NCBI GenBank assembly: GCA_000507305.1
Contig: DF239100.1
Location: 91,001 to 155,000 of the forward strand
Reading direction: 5' to 3'
Length of the DNA: 64,000 nucleotides
Origin: Breviolum minutum Mf 1.05b.01
Taxonomy: Eukaryota; Sar; Dinophyceae; Suessiales; Symbiodiniaceae
The position numbers and the translations under genes were made by a program. How positions within the stretch are numbered: position 1 is the stretch's first letter; every line of letters starts with the position of its first letter. Below are positions 22,101-31,831 of the stretch, piece by piece. Under the pieces are notes generated by a model that was given only the letters and a program-made list of their open reading frames with translations, was not told the origin of the DNA and did not search any database.

Positions 22101-22830
22101 CCTGAATCACAAAGTTGCTCACGATCCGGTGGAACAACGTGTTGTCCTCGGTGTGGAACAACATGGAACAACTTTTGTACAGAATCTGTGAAACAAGTGG
22201 TTGTAAACTCAGTGTATCCCACGTAATAGCTGCGCTTGGCCAGTTCCAGGAAGTTCATACCTTGGATCAATCGTGTGATCACAACTTCACTTTGAAAACA
22301 GAAATCATGCGAGTAAAGTCCTGAAAGTATTTTAATCGAGTGCAATAAAACAAACAATAGCACCGAACAATTGAATAACAAAACATAACACTATACATAC
22401 AACATGAGTTTGTCTAAGGACTCGAAGGACCTATTGGGACATTTTCGAACGTGTTTTTTGTCGTTCGAGGATGTCCAAGCTACAAGTCTTTGGGGCATGG
22501 TTCCAATAGAGTTCCACCTGCCATCTGATTGGATGAACGCAAGAAATGCCCTCGAAAAGATGTCCAGCAATAGATATGAAGAAATAAGGAAATCATTTTC
22601 CAAACTTGGAGTATCATGACGTCGTATTGTATACTTATTGATTAGTTTTGTTTGTTTTCTGCATGACTTGCATCCGACTTGTATGGCTGTCAGAAAAGCC
22701 ATGCGCCGATGTGCCGGTCGAGCTCGGCACCTCGATTTCTCCCATAGAGGTGTAGAGAATTACTCCGCTAGAGCCAGAAGTCGAAAGACTCGTTCCAGTC
22801 GTACCAGTGAGAGAAAGCCTCAAAATTGAC
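19150..22830 (-). other. Exon-like patches on the minus strand, no gene model
   Basis: Several short minus-strand stretches look coding and are bordered by AG/GT: about 19190-19300, 19990-20270, 20490-20610, 21770-22160 and 22640-22820. They probably belong to upstream exons of the PARG-like gene or to one or more further genes, but phases and partners could not be settled. No domain was recognised. The remaining sequence looks like introns of a few hundred bases. Confidence 0.3.
22404..22619 (+). CDS. Small ORF, unknown, opposite to surrounding genes
   Basis: A 71-codon plus-strand ORF starting Met-Ser-Leu-Ser-Lys-Asp and ending at a TGA, with a balanced, protein-like composition (amphipathic, three Trp/Met-rich helices plausible). 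It does not match anything I recognise. The same bases are also open on the minus strand, the direction of the neighbouring exons, so it may be a chance ORF or a shadow of a minus exon. Confidence 0.2.
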   Translation: MSLSKDSKDLLGHFRTCFLSFEDVQATSLWGMVPIEFHLPSDWMNARNALEKMSSNRYEEIRKSFSKLGVS

Positions 22831-23046
22831 GGTGCTCACTCTGACCTGTGACCTTTAACGGTTGGATTCATGGATTCTTGATTTGCGACTTGCTCCCCTT
22901 GCTCGTGGAAACAAACAATCCTCAACTCAGCCAACTACGCCATCACTGCACAAGAGTAGCGACGGGCACGACTTGCTCCTTGAGATTCCCTGCTTTCTGT
23001 TTGTTTTGTTTTAGAATTTTTGTGTCTTGTTATGTCATTGTCGTAT

Positions 23047-23330
23047 CAACTTGAACGAAAATATGATCAATCCAGTGAGGGACAGGGCAGTTTGGCACAT
23101 CCTGTAAGTTGCTTCCTTTGCGGGTAACCATAATTCTCTTGAGATGCTCAAAAGAATTAAATGACAAAATTGAGTCAAGGTACCTGCTATCCTCGCCTCT
23201 TACAACAACAATTCTCACTGCAGCAAGAAAGGGCAGCGAATCCAGGATTTTTTCCAAGCCAGTCTTCAAGCTCCGAACAACAAGACCACCAGTCAGCCGA
23301 GATTGTTTTTTGTTATGCTTTTTCACTGAC
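23047..23330 (-). CDS. Exon of unidentified minus-strand gene
   Basis: About 95 codons of well-balanced protein sequence on the minus strand. It begins with G-L-V-V-R-S-L-K-T-G-L-E-K-I-L, passes through A-V-R-I-V-V-V-R-G-E-D and ends near D-H-I-F-V-Q-V-D. The alternation of short hydrophobic strands and helices would suit an alpha/beta or leucine-rich fold, but no motif is diagnostic. A neighbouring minus patch at 23437-23520 ends in a stop after a basic/acidic stretch and may be part of the same or the preceding gene. Confidence 0.4.
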
Positions 23331-24724
23331 TGGGCATTCTTCATTTCTGTGAAGAAAATGTTGATTACAATTATACTATGTACAAAGTGATTTCTACTGA
23401 GAGTACAATATGCAACGGTTGTTCAGCCCGAAGGTTGTGATCGTTTTTCGATCTCAATCTTGGGAAGTCTTGACATGTCATTCACTCTTATGTTTTCTTC
23501 ATACCTGGCAATGTTGAGCATTTTCGGCAGTGCAAATGCAAAATGCATCAACATGCCACCTCCAAATGCGGATAAAAGTTACTTCCTTTCTTGGCGCTTG
23601 CCTGTCAGCAGTTCGGGACCCGGTTCAAGTCGGCGAGGGAAAATGTATGAAAATTAAAACTGAAAGTTGACTTAAACCATGCTTACAATCTTCCTCTGAC
23701 AAATGAAACACATAGGTAAAGAGAAGAAGCACATCTGAAGCATGCCTGCCGCAAGTGCTCTTCGATGGCTTCACGTCGTGCCCTCTCCTACATCGCTAGC
23801 AGTTTTCCCGAGACAGTGCAGTTTCGGATGAAGCAAACATCACATCACTGGTCAGTCGGTGCATGCCTCCTATCCTGGAGAAACCACAATTTGATTTCCT
23901 CACAGATACCTAGCCCATCCTAGCCCTATACGTGCTGATCAGGTACGAAAACAACTCCCGCTGTGATGCGCATCGAACTCGGTCAATGAGATTGTCATGA
24001 AGCGAAGGAACAATCGCCACATCTGCACATTGAAAGACTCCTGGGTGTCTGCCTGACGCGGGTCAGACTTTGGCTCTGCCCGTGCTTTGATGGCAAACTC
24101 GTTGGTGAGCCTCAGATTGACACCCGCCCGATTCGTGTAACTTTGCGCAGGGTTATAAAGCGACCGGACCCTTTGTTGTTGAAAAATCGTCAGATCTTAC
24201 AAATATATATATATACAAATATCTTACAAATAGCATAGAACTCAATCATTTTATAGATGCACATGGTCTTTGATAAATTTGAAATTACATGTCCAAAGAG
24301 TTTACTGTGAGTTTTTACATGCTGTCACATCATTTCAGATCTCTAAATCGAAGGACTCTTCGCGAAGACGTCGTTCCATGATGAGTTCCGAAGAGGTGCT
24401 TGACAGTTGCCTGGTGTAAAGAAATCAGAATTTCCACGCGTTTCCCGATTTTCCATACTTATGTCCAAGGGAAACTCAAGTCATTGACTGGACCTTTAAG
24501 CCTGGTTCAACCCGATGTTCTTAAATGTTATCATCATGTTCTAATGCAGTTGTCATCGTCTTGCATTCTTTGCACTCTGTTCATCTCTTTGCCACCTCTT
24601 TTCTCTTTTTCCAATTTCTCTGGAAACGCGGACGGACCTCTGCATCACCTTGAGCATGGAGGTCAGCTGCTCCGTAACCCTGGTGAGCTCAACCACTTCG
24701 CCTGACATTTGAGGTTAACAAATC

Positions 24725-25396
24725 CTATCGGTTCAAATCAGAGTCAAAGTCCGACAGAACTCTAATGAAAACAATCACCGCCTCCTCCATCGTTGACTGG
24801 CTCCTTAGAGACATGTCCAAGTTGGATCTGAAAAAATGAAGAAATATGTGGAAAGAGCCTCTGTCAACTTCAACACACAACACTTCCTCCGAGCCCTTGA
24901 CATGGAACTCTTTGATGCTGGGTGCGCTGGGTGCCTCTGACAAAAAGACTTCATAGATAATGACTTCTGCAGGCGCTTTTCATCATCTCATTTGCTGCAA
25001 AGTCTTTGCGAAAGGTCCGCCACTACTGTTGTCTTTCGAATACGTCTTATCATCTTCTAGCCCGCTTAAGACGAGGTGTTTGAGAGGCATTGTCAGCACT
25101 TTTGTTGCAGGGCATGTCCCTTTTGTCGACTTGGAAGCACCTAGCAGCCCCCATTTCAGGCAGCTGGTGCACCCAACACGGAGTTTTTGTTTCTCCAAGT
25201 CCACTTAAATGAATCCTATGAAATCTCAGAGATCTTTCGGGCTGGCATCACCGTCTTCTGCAAAGAGCTCCGACAGGCGCATGAGCTCTCCGTTGATGTC
25301 AAATTCAATGTGACGGACATCTCCATTGCGCTGCAGGAGGGCGACGTGTGTTTCCATCATCCAAATGCAGTCCACCTCGTTGCCGCGTTGCCCATT
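24725..25396 (-). CDS. Exons at the 3' end of a minus-strand gene
   Basis: Three exon-like pieces: 25226-25396 (N-E-V-D-C-I-W-M-M-E-T-H-V-A-L-L-Q, then a helix with M-R-L-S-E-L-F-A-E), about 24985-25190 (K-V-L-T-M-P-L-K-H-L-V-L-S-G) and 24725-24955, which ends S-D-F-D-S-D-L-N-R and a TAG at 24725-24727. The last exon begins after a clear acceptor (T-rich tract and CAG at 24828-24830). They lie just below the beta-propeller-like ORF at 25.8-27.7 kb on the same strand and could be its 3' part. Function unknown. Confidence 0.4.
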
Positions 25397-25442
25397 CTTT
25401 CATTCTCGGCACAAGAGCCTATTAGGGTCCATAAGTAAGAAA

Positions 25443-25763
25443 TTAAATGGTAAGAAGCCAGAATGAAAATAAACACAAGACAATCAACCATATGATATAG
25501 CCTAATGTTTCACATATCTCAGAAACAAGTGAGAAAAAAATGTAAGCATTAAGCCGATTAAGCAAATCTCCAAGATGATTCTGATTCACTAAGGTGAAGA
25601 CCATTGTGGATGGGCTCCAAGAGAGGTCCGAGCAAACGTAGACTTTCTTCAAATTGGCGCCTTGTCCCAAATAAATTGTCAAGTCTCCAGTTCTATCGAT
25701 GGCCGAGATCCTGGAACAGCTCTCAAGGCTTAAGAGTGCTTTGTTTTTTGTTGTCGGGAACAT
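25443..25763 (-). CDS. Exon downstream of the beta-propeller-like ORF
   Basis: A minus-strand open stretch whose first ~65 codons look coding: K-A-L-L-S-L-E-S-C-S-R-I-S-A-I-D-R, then L-T-I-Y-L-G-Q-G, then a W-S-P-S segment. The short beta-strand rhythm resembles further propeller blades. The final ~35 residues are strongly hydrophobic and AT-rich and are more likely intron read-through. It lies 65 bases below the 611-codon ORF, consistent with a short intron between them. Confidence 0.4.
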   Translation of the reverse strand: MFPTTKNKALLSLESCSRISAIDRTGDLTIYLGQGANLKKVYVCSDLSWSPSTMVFTLVNQNHLGDLLNRLNAYIFFSLVSEICETLGYIIWLIVLCLFSFWLLTI

Positions 25764-25827
25764 GTTCCATCATAAGCAAAAAAAGAGATAGCCAAACTAA
25801 ACAAAAGAGTTTATGATAGATCTTGAA

Positions 25828-27663
25828 TCAGCAACTAAGGATCAGAATAGTGGCACTGCTTTCAACCAAAGAGCAATCCAATGAACTGAGGGTAACTTTT
25901 TGGTCACTTGTTGATCGACTAGGCCGTCTCTGACTCAATTTTGATTGAGACAGGGTGGATACCCTTTGAGATGATGTGAAATTGGTGGACAACCTGGCCA
26001 CTTTGGATGTTTGCAGGGAACTCTGTGATATCCGACGATAGAGGTCTTCGTCCATGGTAGCTTCTGAACCGTAGCAATGTAGCAAACCGAAATTGGTCAC
26101 AGGAGAACTCAGAACAACACATGCCTGTTGAAAGCATGACTTCAAAGAAACACGCCACCAGCGGATAATCATAGATGCATATGAAGCCAACACGCTACAT
26201 GCTCCGTCTCCTGGTAGAATTGAAGCATACAGTGGCATGTCTGAACGATCTTTGGCTGCACCTGGATCATCTACTAAGACTTGATCATGAACTCTCCAAT
26301 CGGAATATGTCAAGATACAAAGGCGATCGCTCTTCCACAAGCATACCAAACCGGATTGAGGACCTCGAGTCTCGGGAAAACGCAACTTTTCAAAGCTCAT
26401 GGCCATCACAAGTTTATCCCGTTCTTCTCTTTCGGAAAACGAGGATTCCGTTTGAAGCTCTTCTGCCGCACTTGCAGTTGCCAAAGACTGAGATAAGTCT
26501 TGTGTCTCTGAATGTTCTTCAATGACATTCAGTTTAGGAGGCCCATCACAATAAATATCAATGATCTTCACAGAATCCTTCAATCCATCCTTCTCAAGGT
26601 CTATCAATAAAGCAACTTCGGGCTTTTCTGGGTCTTCGGAATCTGCAATCGCAACCACTTGCAATGGACTGGACCAGAAAATGCGACGTACCTTTACGGT
26701 TTTTGTGACATCTTGTCTATCATCATCGTTGAATGGTTGAAAGTTCATCTTCTCCATCCTCTCTTCCAAATCAAGGGGTGGGAAAAGTTTCCATTCCTCC
26801 CACGGAAAGTCTTCAAAAGTGATGGAGAAATCTTGAAGCAATTTCTTTTCCTCAAAGATTTGAAGCAAAATTCCAGTCTCTGTGACACCTGCCACAGCAA
26901 AGTGGCTACTGGCAGTAGATTGGCTTCCCAAGGCTGTGACTTCACAGCTTTGGCCGCTGCTAAGGCTGCAGAGACCAAGGCTGCTCACCTCCAGAGTCGG
27001 TCGAGGTAACGGCGCCCCGAAGGCGAAGGACTGGACCTCGCGGCGGTGCCGCAGATCCCACAAGGTGATCACGGAAACCCAACGCTCAGCCACGACATAT
27101 AAAGGACGACCATCACGACTGGTGACGGGAAGAAGAAAACAAGTGGCTTTATTACCAAGTCCAACATGTCCTGACAGGGAATGGAAAGAGGTTTGAGAAT
27201 AGACTGAATCTTCTTTTGAATAGCGCTCTGTCCATAACATACTCCATTCAGCAGTTTGAGTCATAGCAGCTTTTGACAAGGTCGGCGTTCTCAAAGTCCA
27301 AACTCGATAGCGAGGACCAATCTCAACCGTATCGCACTTTAAAAGCTCTCGATCCGAGGATTTCGATGCAGCTTTGATTACCTCTTCAATGCTCAAAGCA
27401 CGCCATTTGGGCAACTTTCGTGCAGGTCGATCTCGATCCAGCTCCACCAAAAAAAAACTAGGACCCCAAGTAGGTGCGAGAACACTGCGATTTGGTTCCA
27501 CCAAAATGGAAAGTCCGGCACCTCCTTGCCGTAGTGGAGCATCTGAACGAAGAAAAGAGAAAATGCTACCAGGTCCACCTTGTCCGCCTCCAGAACTTCT
27601 CAACCTCGATTGAACCAAGGCTTCTATTCGCCTGAAGCCCTTGTGCCACGCTGCTACTTGCAA
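25828..27663 (-). CDS. Large ORF, beta-propeller (WD40-like) protein, unidentified
   Basis: A 611-codon uninterrupted minus-strand frame, very unlikely by chance here. Blade-like repeats are visible: Y-V-V-A-E-R-W-V-S-V-I-T-L-W-D-L-R-H-R-R-E (about residues 188-208), H-F-A-V-A-G-V-T-E-T-G-I-L (about 252-264), and S-G-L-V-C-L-W-K-S-D-R-L-C-I-L-T-Y-S-D-W (about 440-460), all of the strand-turn-strand kind seen in WD40 proteins. An acidic, low-complexity insert (about 380-425) separates the halves, and the C-terminus is Ser/Arg-rich. It may be an internal exon of a longer gene, since coding patches continue both above (28.2-29.9 kb) and below (24.7-25.8 kb). The Met at 27663 is not established as the true start. 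I do not recognise the family. Confidence 0.65.
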   Translation of the reverse strand: MQVAAWHKGFRRIEALVQSRLRSSGGGQGGPGSIFSFLRSDAPLRQGGAGLSILVEPNRSVLAPTWGPSFFLVELDRDRPARKLPKWRALSIEEVIKAASKSSDRELLKCDTVEIGPRYRVWTLRTPTLSKAAMTQTAEWSMLWTERYSKEDSVYSQTSFHSLSGHVGLGNKATCFLLPVTSRDGRPLYVVAERWVSVITLWDLRHRREVQSFAFGAPLPRPTLEVSSLGLCSLSSGQSCEVTALGSQSTASSHFAVAGVTETGILLQIFEEKKLLQDFSITFEDFPWEEWKLFPPLDLEERMEKMNFQPFNDDDRQDVTKTVKVRRIFWSSPLQVVAIADSEDPEKPEVALLIDLEKDGLKDSVKIIDIYCDGPPKLNVIEEHSETQDLSQSLATASAAEELQTESSFSEREERDKLVMAMSFEKLRFPETRGPQSGLVCLWKSDRLCILTYSDWRVHDQVLVDDPGAAKDRSDMPLYASILPGDGACSVLASYASMIIRWWRVSLKSCFQQACVVLSSPVTNFGLLHCYGSEATMDEDLYRRISQSSLQTSKVARLSTNFTSSQRVSTLSQSKLSQRRPSRSTSDQKVTLSSLDCSLVESSATILILSC

Positions 27664-28169
27664 CCTTGGGAAAGAATATACGAAGCAAAAACGAAGTAAA
27701 AACGAAGTACAGGAACTTCATGGAAGGCCAACATGCATATAACTCCCGACAGCTTCAAGCAAAATCCTACCTCTCCTTCAAGGAAACAACATGAATAACG
27801 AGAAACAACACAAGGACAGGAATTACAAGTAATATTATATAAGATATAAGGTATAGATGAACTCCAAACGATCTGAACTATCAGCTGAGTGTTGTCCATG
27901 ACTTGATTCAGTTCGGACAAGTGGTTCCGGATGTTTTTATCTCATACCTTCCAAACTCCTGCTAACAGAATCTCCACGTGAAACACCTGGCAATCTTCCA
28001 GGGTGGGCTTTCATAATGACCTTGGCAAAAGCTATCATCCTAGAAAAATCTTATAACACAAGTTTGTGATGTTCCGATTCAAGTATAATTTCTATTCACG
28101 ATTTCGCATGTTCCATCAAAGTGCTCGGATCCTTTGGGTCAAAAATTATTGCAAAAGAAACGGTATAAA

Positions 28170-28820
28170 CTATGCCCAGTGGAAAGAACTATTGACTTCA
28201 CGTTTCACAAGGACTAACAATGAAAACATATAACACAAGAAGATTACAAAACGCCAAAGTGAGATATGTGACATCACTGTCTTCCTGCCAAAAGACTCTG
28301 GATGTGCCTTTGCCAAAGCTTGGTCCAATTCCATTGGCGCATTGCAAGGATTTAAAATCACCACGCACTGTGCTAACAATGAAGGCCAACGTGATTCATC
28401 TTCTACTTCTGCACCTAATAAAACTCCAATCATGCCAAACTCGCTTTGGAAGTAGTTCACCGAGTTGGACCCTTTGCGATATTGTAAAATCATCTCTCCA
28501 GACCGGTTGAAAACTACACAGGTATCGTAGACATGATTTGAGACCGGACATCGTTCTTCAACACTGCCCAGTACTAGGTACAGTTGCCTCTGCTTGGCCA
28601 ATCGAGACAACATCATAATGGAGACGTTGTCATAAGACAATTCTGATTGATTTGTACATTGCGCCGGGTGTTCCAAAGAGAATTCTGGCAAAACTGCCAA
28701 GTCCACCTTCTGTTCCGCTGTCTCCCGTAGCAAATACTCCAAGGTCTGCACATATGTCAATTTTGGAGTCTGAAAAATCAAGATGCGCATTTGGTCAGTT
28801 GAAACCACTTGAACCACCAC
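28170..28820 (-). CDS. Nitrilase-superfamily domain lacking the catalytic cysteine
   Basis: A 216-codon minus-strand frame whose first ~175 residues follow the carbon-nitrogen hydrolase fold. There is a first strand (M-R-I-L-I-F), a helix and V-D-L-A-V-L-P-E-F-S with the expected catalytic Glu (~residue 46). Then come Y-L-V-L-G-S-V-E-E and V-Y-D-T-C-V-V-F-N-R-S-G-E-M-I-L-Q-Y-R-K with the expected Lys (~115). Where active members have an I-C-Y-D type nucleophile elbow after F-G-x-I-G-V-L, this reads G-A-E (G-V-L-L-G-A-E, ~133-139), so the Cys is missing. This suggests a pseudoenzyme, perhaps a binding or regulatory module. The last ~35 residues are hydrophobic and probably intron read-through. 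It may share a gene with the propeller ORF just below. Confidence 0.65.
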   Translation of the reverse strand: MVVQVVSTDQMRILIFQTPKLTYVQTLEYLLRETAEQKVDLAVLPEFSLEHPAQCTNQSELSYDNVSIMMLSRLAKQRQLYLVLGSVEERCPVSNHVYDTCVVFNRSGEMILQYRKGSNSVNYFQSEFGMIGVLLGAEVEDESRWPSLLAQCVVILNPCNAPMELDQALAKAHPESFGRKTVMSHISLWRFVIFLCYMFSLLVLVKREVNSSFHWA

Positions 28821-29122
28821 TTCACCAATCTCGGACCAGTTTCCTTGCCCCGAGAAGTGCCGTGCATCTCACAGTATCCGAGGGAAGACCTTGTGACAAG
28901 CTTTCTATGATTCGGTATCATTCAAGGAAGCAATGTCATGCATGTTGGTTTGATTCTTTGGTGTATGCGAACATAGAATAGTTGTTGATGCTTCTTGTTG
29001 AGTTGTATGTTCCCAAGACAACTCCAAGTATGCAGCATGTTGGCATGGAAAGTCATTAAAGATAAGTTTAGCACCCAAAATATCTGCAGCATACATTTGC
29101 ATCCATATATGCATCCTTACAC

Positions 29123-29290
29123 CTGTTTTGAGCTGATAGGACAGAGTGAAACTTGCTTCCAACATCTTCCAACTGAAACTTGGTTTTGGGTCCAAATTTT
29201 CATTGCAGTGCGTCCACTTGTTGCATCCCAGACCTCTTGGCGGTCGAGCACATCTTGCAAGCGAACTTCCTGAAGTTCGGCGATATCCAA
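29123..29290 (-). CDS. 56-codon phase-0 exon, unidentified protein
   Basis: An exact exon on the minus strand: an acceptor CAG at 29291-29293, 56 codons in one frame and a GT donor at 29121-29122. The peptide has L-Q-E-V-R-L-Q-D-V-L, then W-D-A-T-S-G-R-T-A-M-K-I-W-T-Q, then W-K-Q-V-S-L-C-P. The W-D ... I-W spacing again hints at a beta-propeller, in keeping with the ORF at 25.8-27.7 kb. It lies upstream of the nitrilase-like domain on the same strand. Confidence 0.5.
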
Positions 29291-29529
29291 CTGGGGACCA
29301 ACTCAAAGAGAATTCGAAAGAAAAGAAACGAAAAAAACACGAGAAAAAATGAGAAAGATCTTTTTGTTTTTCCAAAGCTGAACATTCCCACCATCACAGC
29401 ACCGAGGATGGAAGCCAAGAAGGAGGCATGACATGCATTACATGAGGCTTTAACATGCTGATGATTGCCACGAAAAATTACAGGCAGCTGCAAATCTCTG
29501 CACCTTCTCCACAAGCAAACTTCGAAGTT

Positions 29530-29815
29530 GAGTGACCTTCAGTACGTAAGGTCTGTCAACATCATACATGACTTGCCTTGCTACAAGCATCGTATAGCAG
29601 CAGTGCTTTATTCAGAATGCATCCAAATTGAGCTTCATGCTTGAGTCTCCAGTTTCTTGCAGTCAATATCCTGAACTTAGGTCTTTGGCTCTTGATAAAA
29701 GTCATTAAGGAAGATCTCACACACTTTCCCCAAAGTTTTTGACCTCATCCTGGACTTGCAGCTGCGACGGCTGTCCTTCATGCTGAGCTGGGCTGTGAGT
29801 TGTTGCACCTGCAAG
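29530..29815 (-). CDS. Further upstream exons of the minus-strand gene
   Basis: Two or three short coding patches on the minus strand: about 29720-29812 (Q-P-S-Q-L-Q-V-Q-D-E-V-K, acceptor TTGCAG), about 29575-29645 (A-Q-F-G-C-I-L-N-K-A-L-L-L-Y-D-A) and about 29490-29560 (L-K-V-T-Q-L-R-S-L-L-V-E-K-V-Q-R-F-A). Amphipathic helices, no recognisable motif. They fit the small-exon pattern of the same strand but their joins are not settled. Confidence 0.35.
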
Positions 29816-30359
29816 TTGGTGAAACACGAGCTGCCTATTGACATGACAAACCGGCAGGATCTAATCCAATGTTTGTGCAACACACATGGTTTGCTCAACA
29901 TGTCGTGGTCAGTCTTACTAGTTTAAATGATATTGTATGTGTTCATAATCACCTTTCATGTGTTGTGGGAGCCGCACATGTTACAACCTTATATCATGCA
30001 ATATATTGTACATCATAAATACACATCTCCCAAAGAATTGCATCGCACTCCGTCAAAAAGTATAGAACCTACTCCAATTTACTTACGTTTTTTCAGAAGT
30101 CATCAGGCCATAAGGATCCAAAAGGGTTTCGAAGTTGAAATCGCATCCACTTGGAGATCTTTTGGTCGTTTCGTCATTCCAAGTTTCTACACCCGATCGG
30201 GAAAGTCAATGCATTCACCCGGGGCATGCTAGTTTCCAATGGGACGCTGCGCATTCAGGAAGTCAGAGAAGTCAGTGCAAAATAGTGCACTTCACCATGG
30301 AACGCCGGTGGTCAGGAATGATATCCCCAAATGATTTTTCAAAGACATGGAATATTGAA

Positions 30360-30450
30360 TCACCATGAGGACGCCAACGCCGCTACTACCACCACTACTA
30401 CCATCACTACTACCACCACTAAAACAACTACTACAACTACTAGACGACTA
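30360..30450 (+). repeat. ACT/ACC trinucleotide microsatellite
   Basis: About 80 bases of imperfect CTA/CCA/ACT triplets, such as (ACTACC) and (ACT)n. It creates a threonine-rich chance ORF and should not be read as protein. Confidence 0.85.
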
Positions 30451-30707
30451 CGAATACTGCATTTGAGCAAGAGAGTGGTTCAACTAAAAGCAATGCGGAC
30501 CTACCTCAAATCACAATGTAATAACGCAGGTTTGCCAACCTCCGCTTAAGGACTCTTGCATGTAATTACGGAATGTGCCGAAAACCTCATGACCTAGACA
30601 CAAGCTAAACGCAGTTCGCACTGACTTCTAAAAATCTTGCCCTGCACCTAATACGCCGATTCCACAACAACGCACTAAGTTCCACAAATGGGTGTACACG
30701 ACAATGA

Positions 30708-31006
30708 ATGAAGCGTTTTGCTCTGCTGGCCTTTGACAACAGGAGTTCAAAAAATCCCATCTCTCAATTTTTACGCACACAGATGCCCCCTTTATCTGTC
30801 GAAGACTTCGTGGAAACTTCATCCAACGCATCGTCAAACGTCAACACTTCCGTTGACCAAAGCGCTGTGGCCTGCGCTCTGGATCGTTTCAATGCTTTGG
30901 AGGCAGAGCTTAACTTCTTCTCTTGTGCCTTGCAAGATATACTCCGAACACGGATCTTTCGTGGAAAAAACATGGATCTAAAAGGTCTGAGCTGAGAAAA
31001 AAACAC
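30708..31006. other. Coding-like patch, strand ambiguous
   Basis: Both strands are open for ~80-95 codons. The plus reading ends with D-R-F-N-A-L-E-A-E-L-N-F-F and has a helix-rich appearance; the minus reading has F-D-D-A-L-D-E-V-S-T-K. Neighbouring exons are on the minus strand, but the plus reading looks at least as natural. No motif decides. Confidence 0.25.
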
Positions 31007-31831
31007 TGTATATATAATTAAATCTTGTTGCTCCGCTCTAGCTATAGACGACGTAGTTACATTCGGGCACCTTCATGTGAGCGCTGGCTTTTATTTAGTA
31101 CGTGACCAAGGAAAAGCAAATGTACCCCAAGACCAGGTTTCTTTGGAGCCCCAGTACCAGCACTACTCTTTGTGACATTTGAAACAAACCAGCCGAGTCA
31201 ACCAACAAACACAGCTGCTTTCTTCTGTGTCCCGTGTCTTTTGCACCCTCCACAGTCCAGGCGGCAGAATTTTCGAACCAAAGCAAAGGTCTAAAGGCAA
31301 AGAGTCGGAGCAATTAAGCTACAGTTTACAGCTGGTTCAGATAACACTAGAAAACTTGTCTTTCAATGAAGCCAATGCAATCCTTCAAGGAACTTCCGGT
31401 TGAGAATCGCATCCGAGAAAAGGATTTTGCATCCAGAGCACTTTCATTGGTTATATTTTGGTGGATCTTTTAAATCTTTCCATTCTGGTTTTGCCAACCG
31501 ATAATCCATCTCCACTAATTAGGCATTAGACAACCACGACATCACGTGCCGATCGGGCGAAGAGAAAGATGCCACCTACGCAGCCTACGGCCACAGTGCA
31601 CATGTCAAAACGAAGAAGACCAAACCTGCAAGGCTGTTCGCATCAAGGCGAAGAAAAAACAATACAAGCGCTCCCGACCTTGCTTGGCATTATGCTCTCG
31701 CAACATTCCCTTCCCATGATATTCATCAAGTAACGTTGCCAATCGAGCAAAATGGTCGGCAAGGATCCCGGTTCCTTGGAAGCCTTGCGATAAGTAGCCA
31801 ATGCCTGTTTCATCCTTTGAGCTCTAGTTGC

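Noticed and set aside
30331-30549. Thr-rich ORF
   Set aside because: Translation of an ACT/ACC microsatellite.
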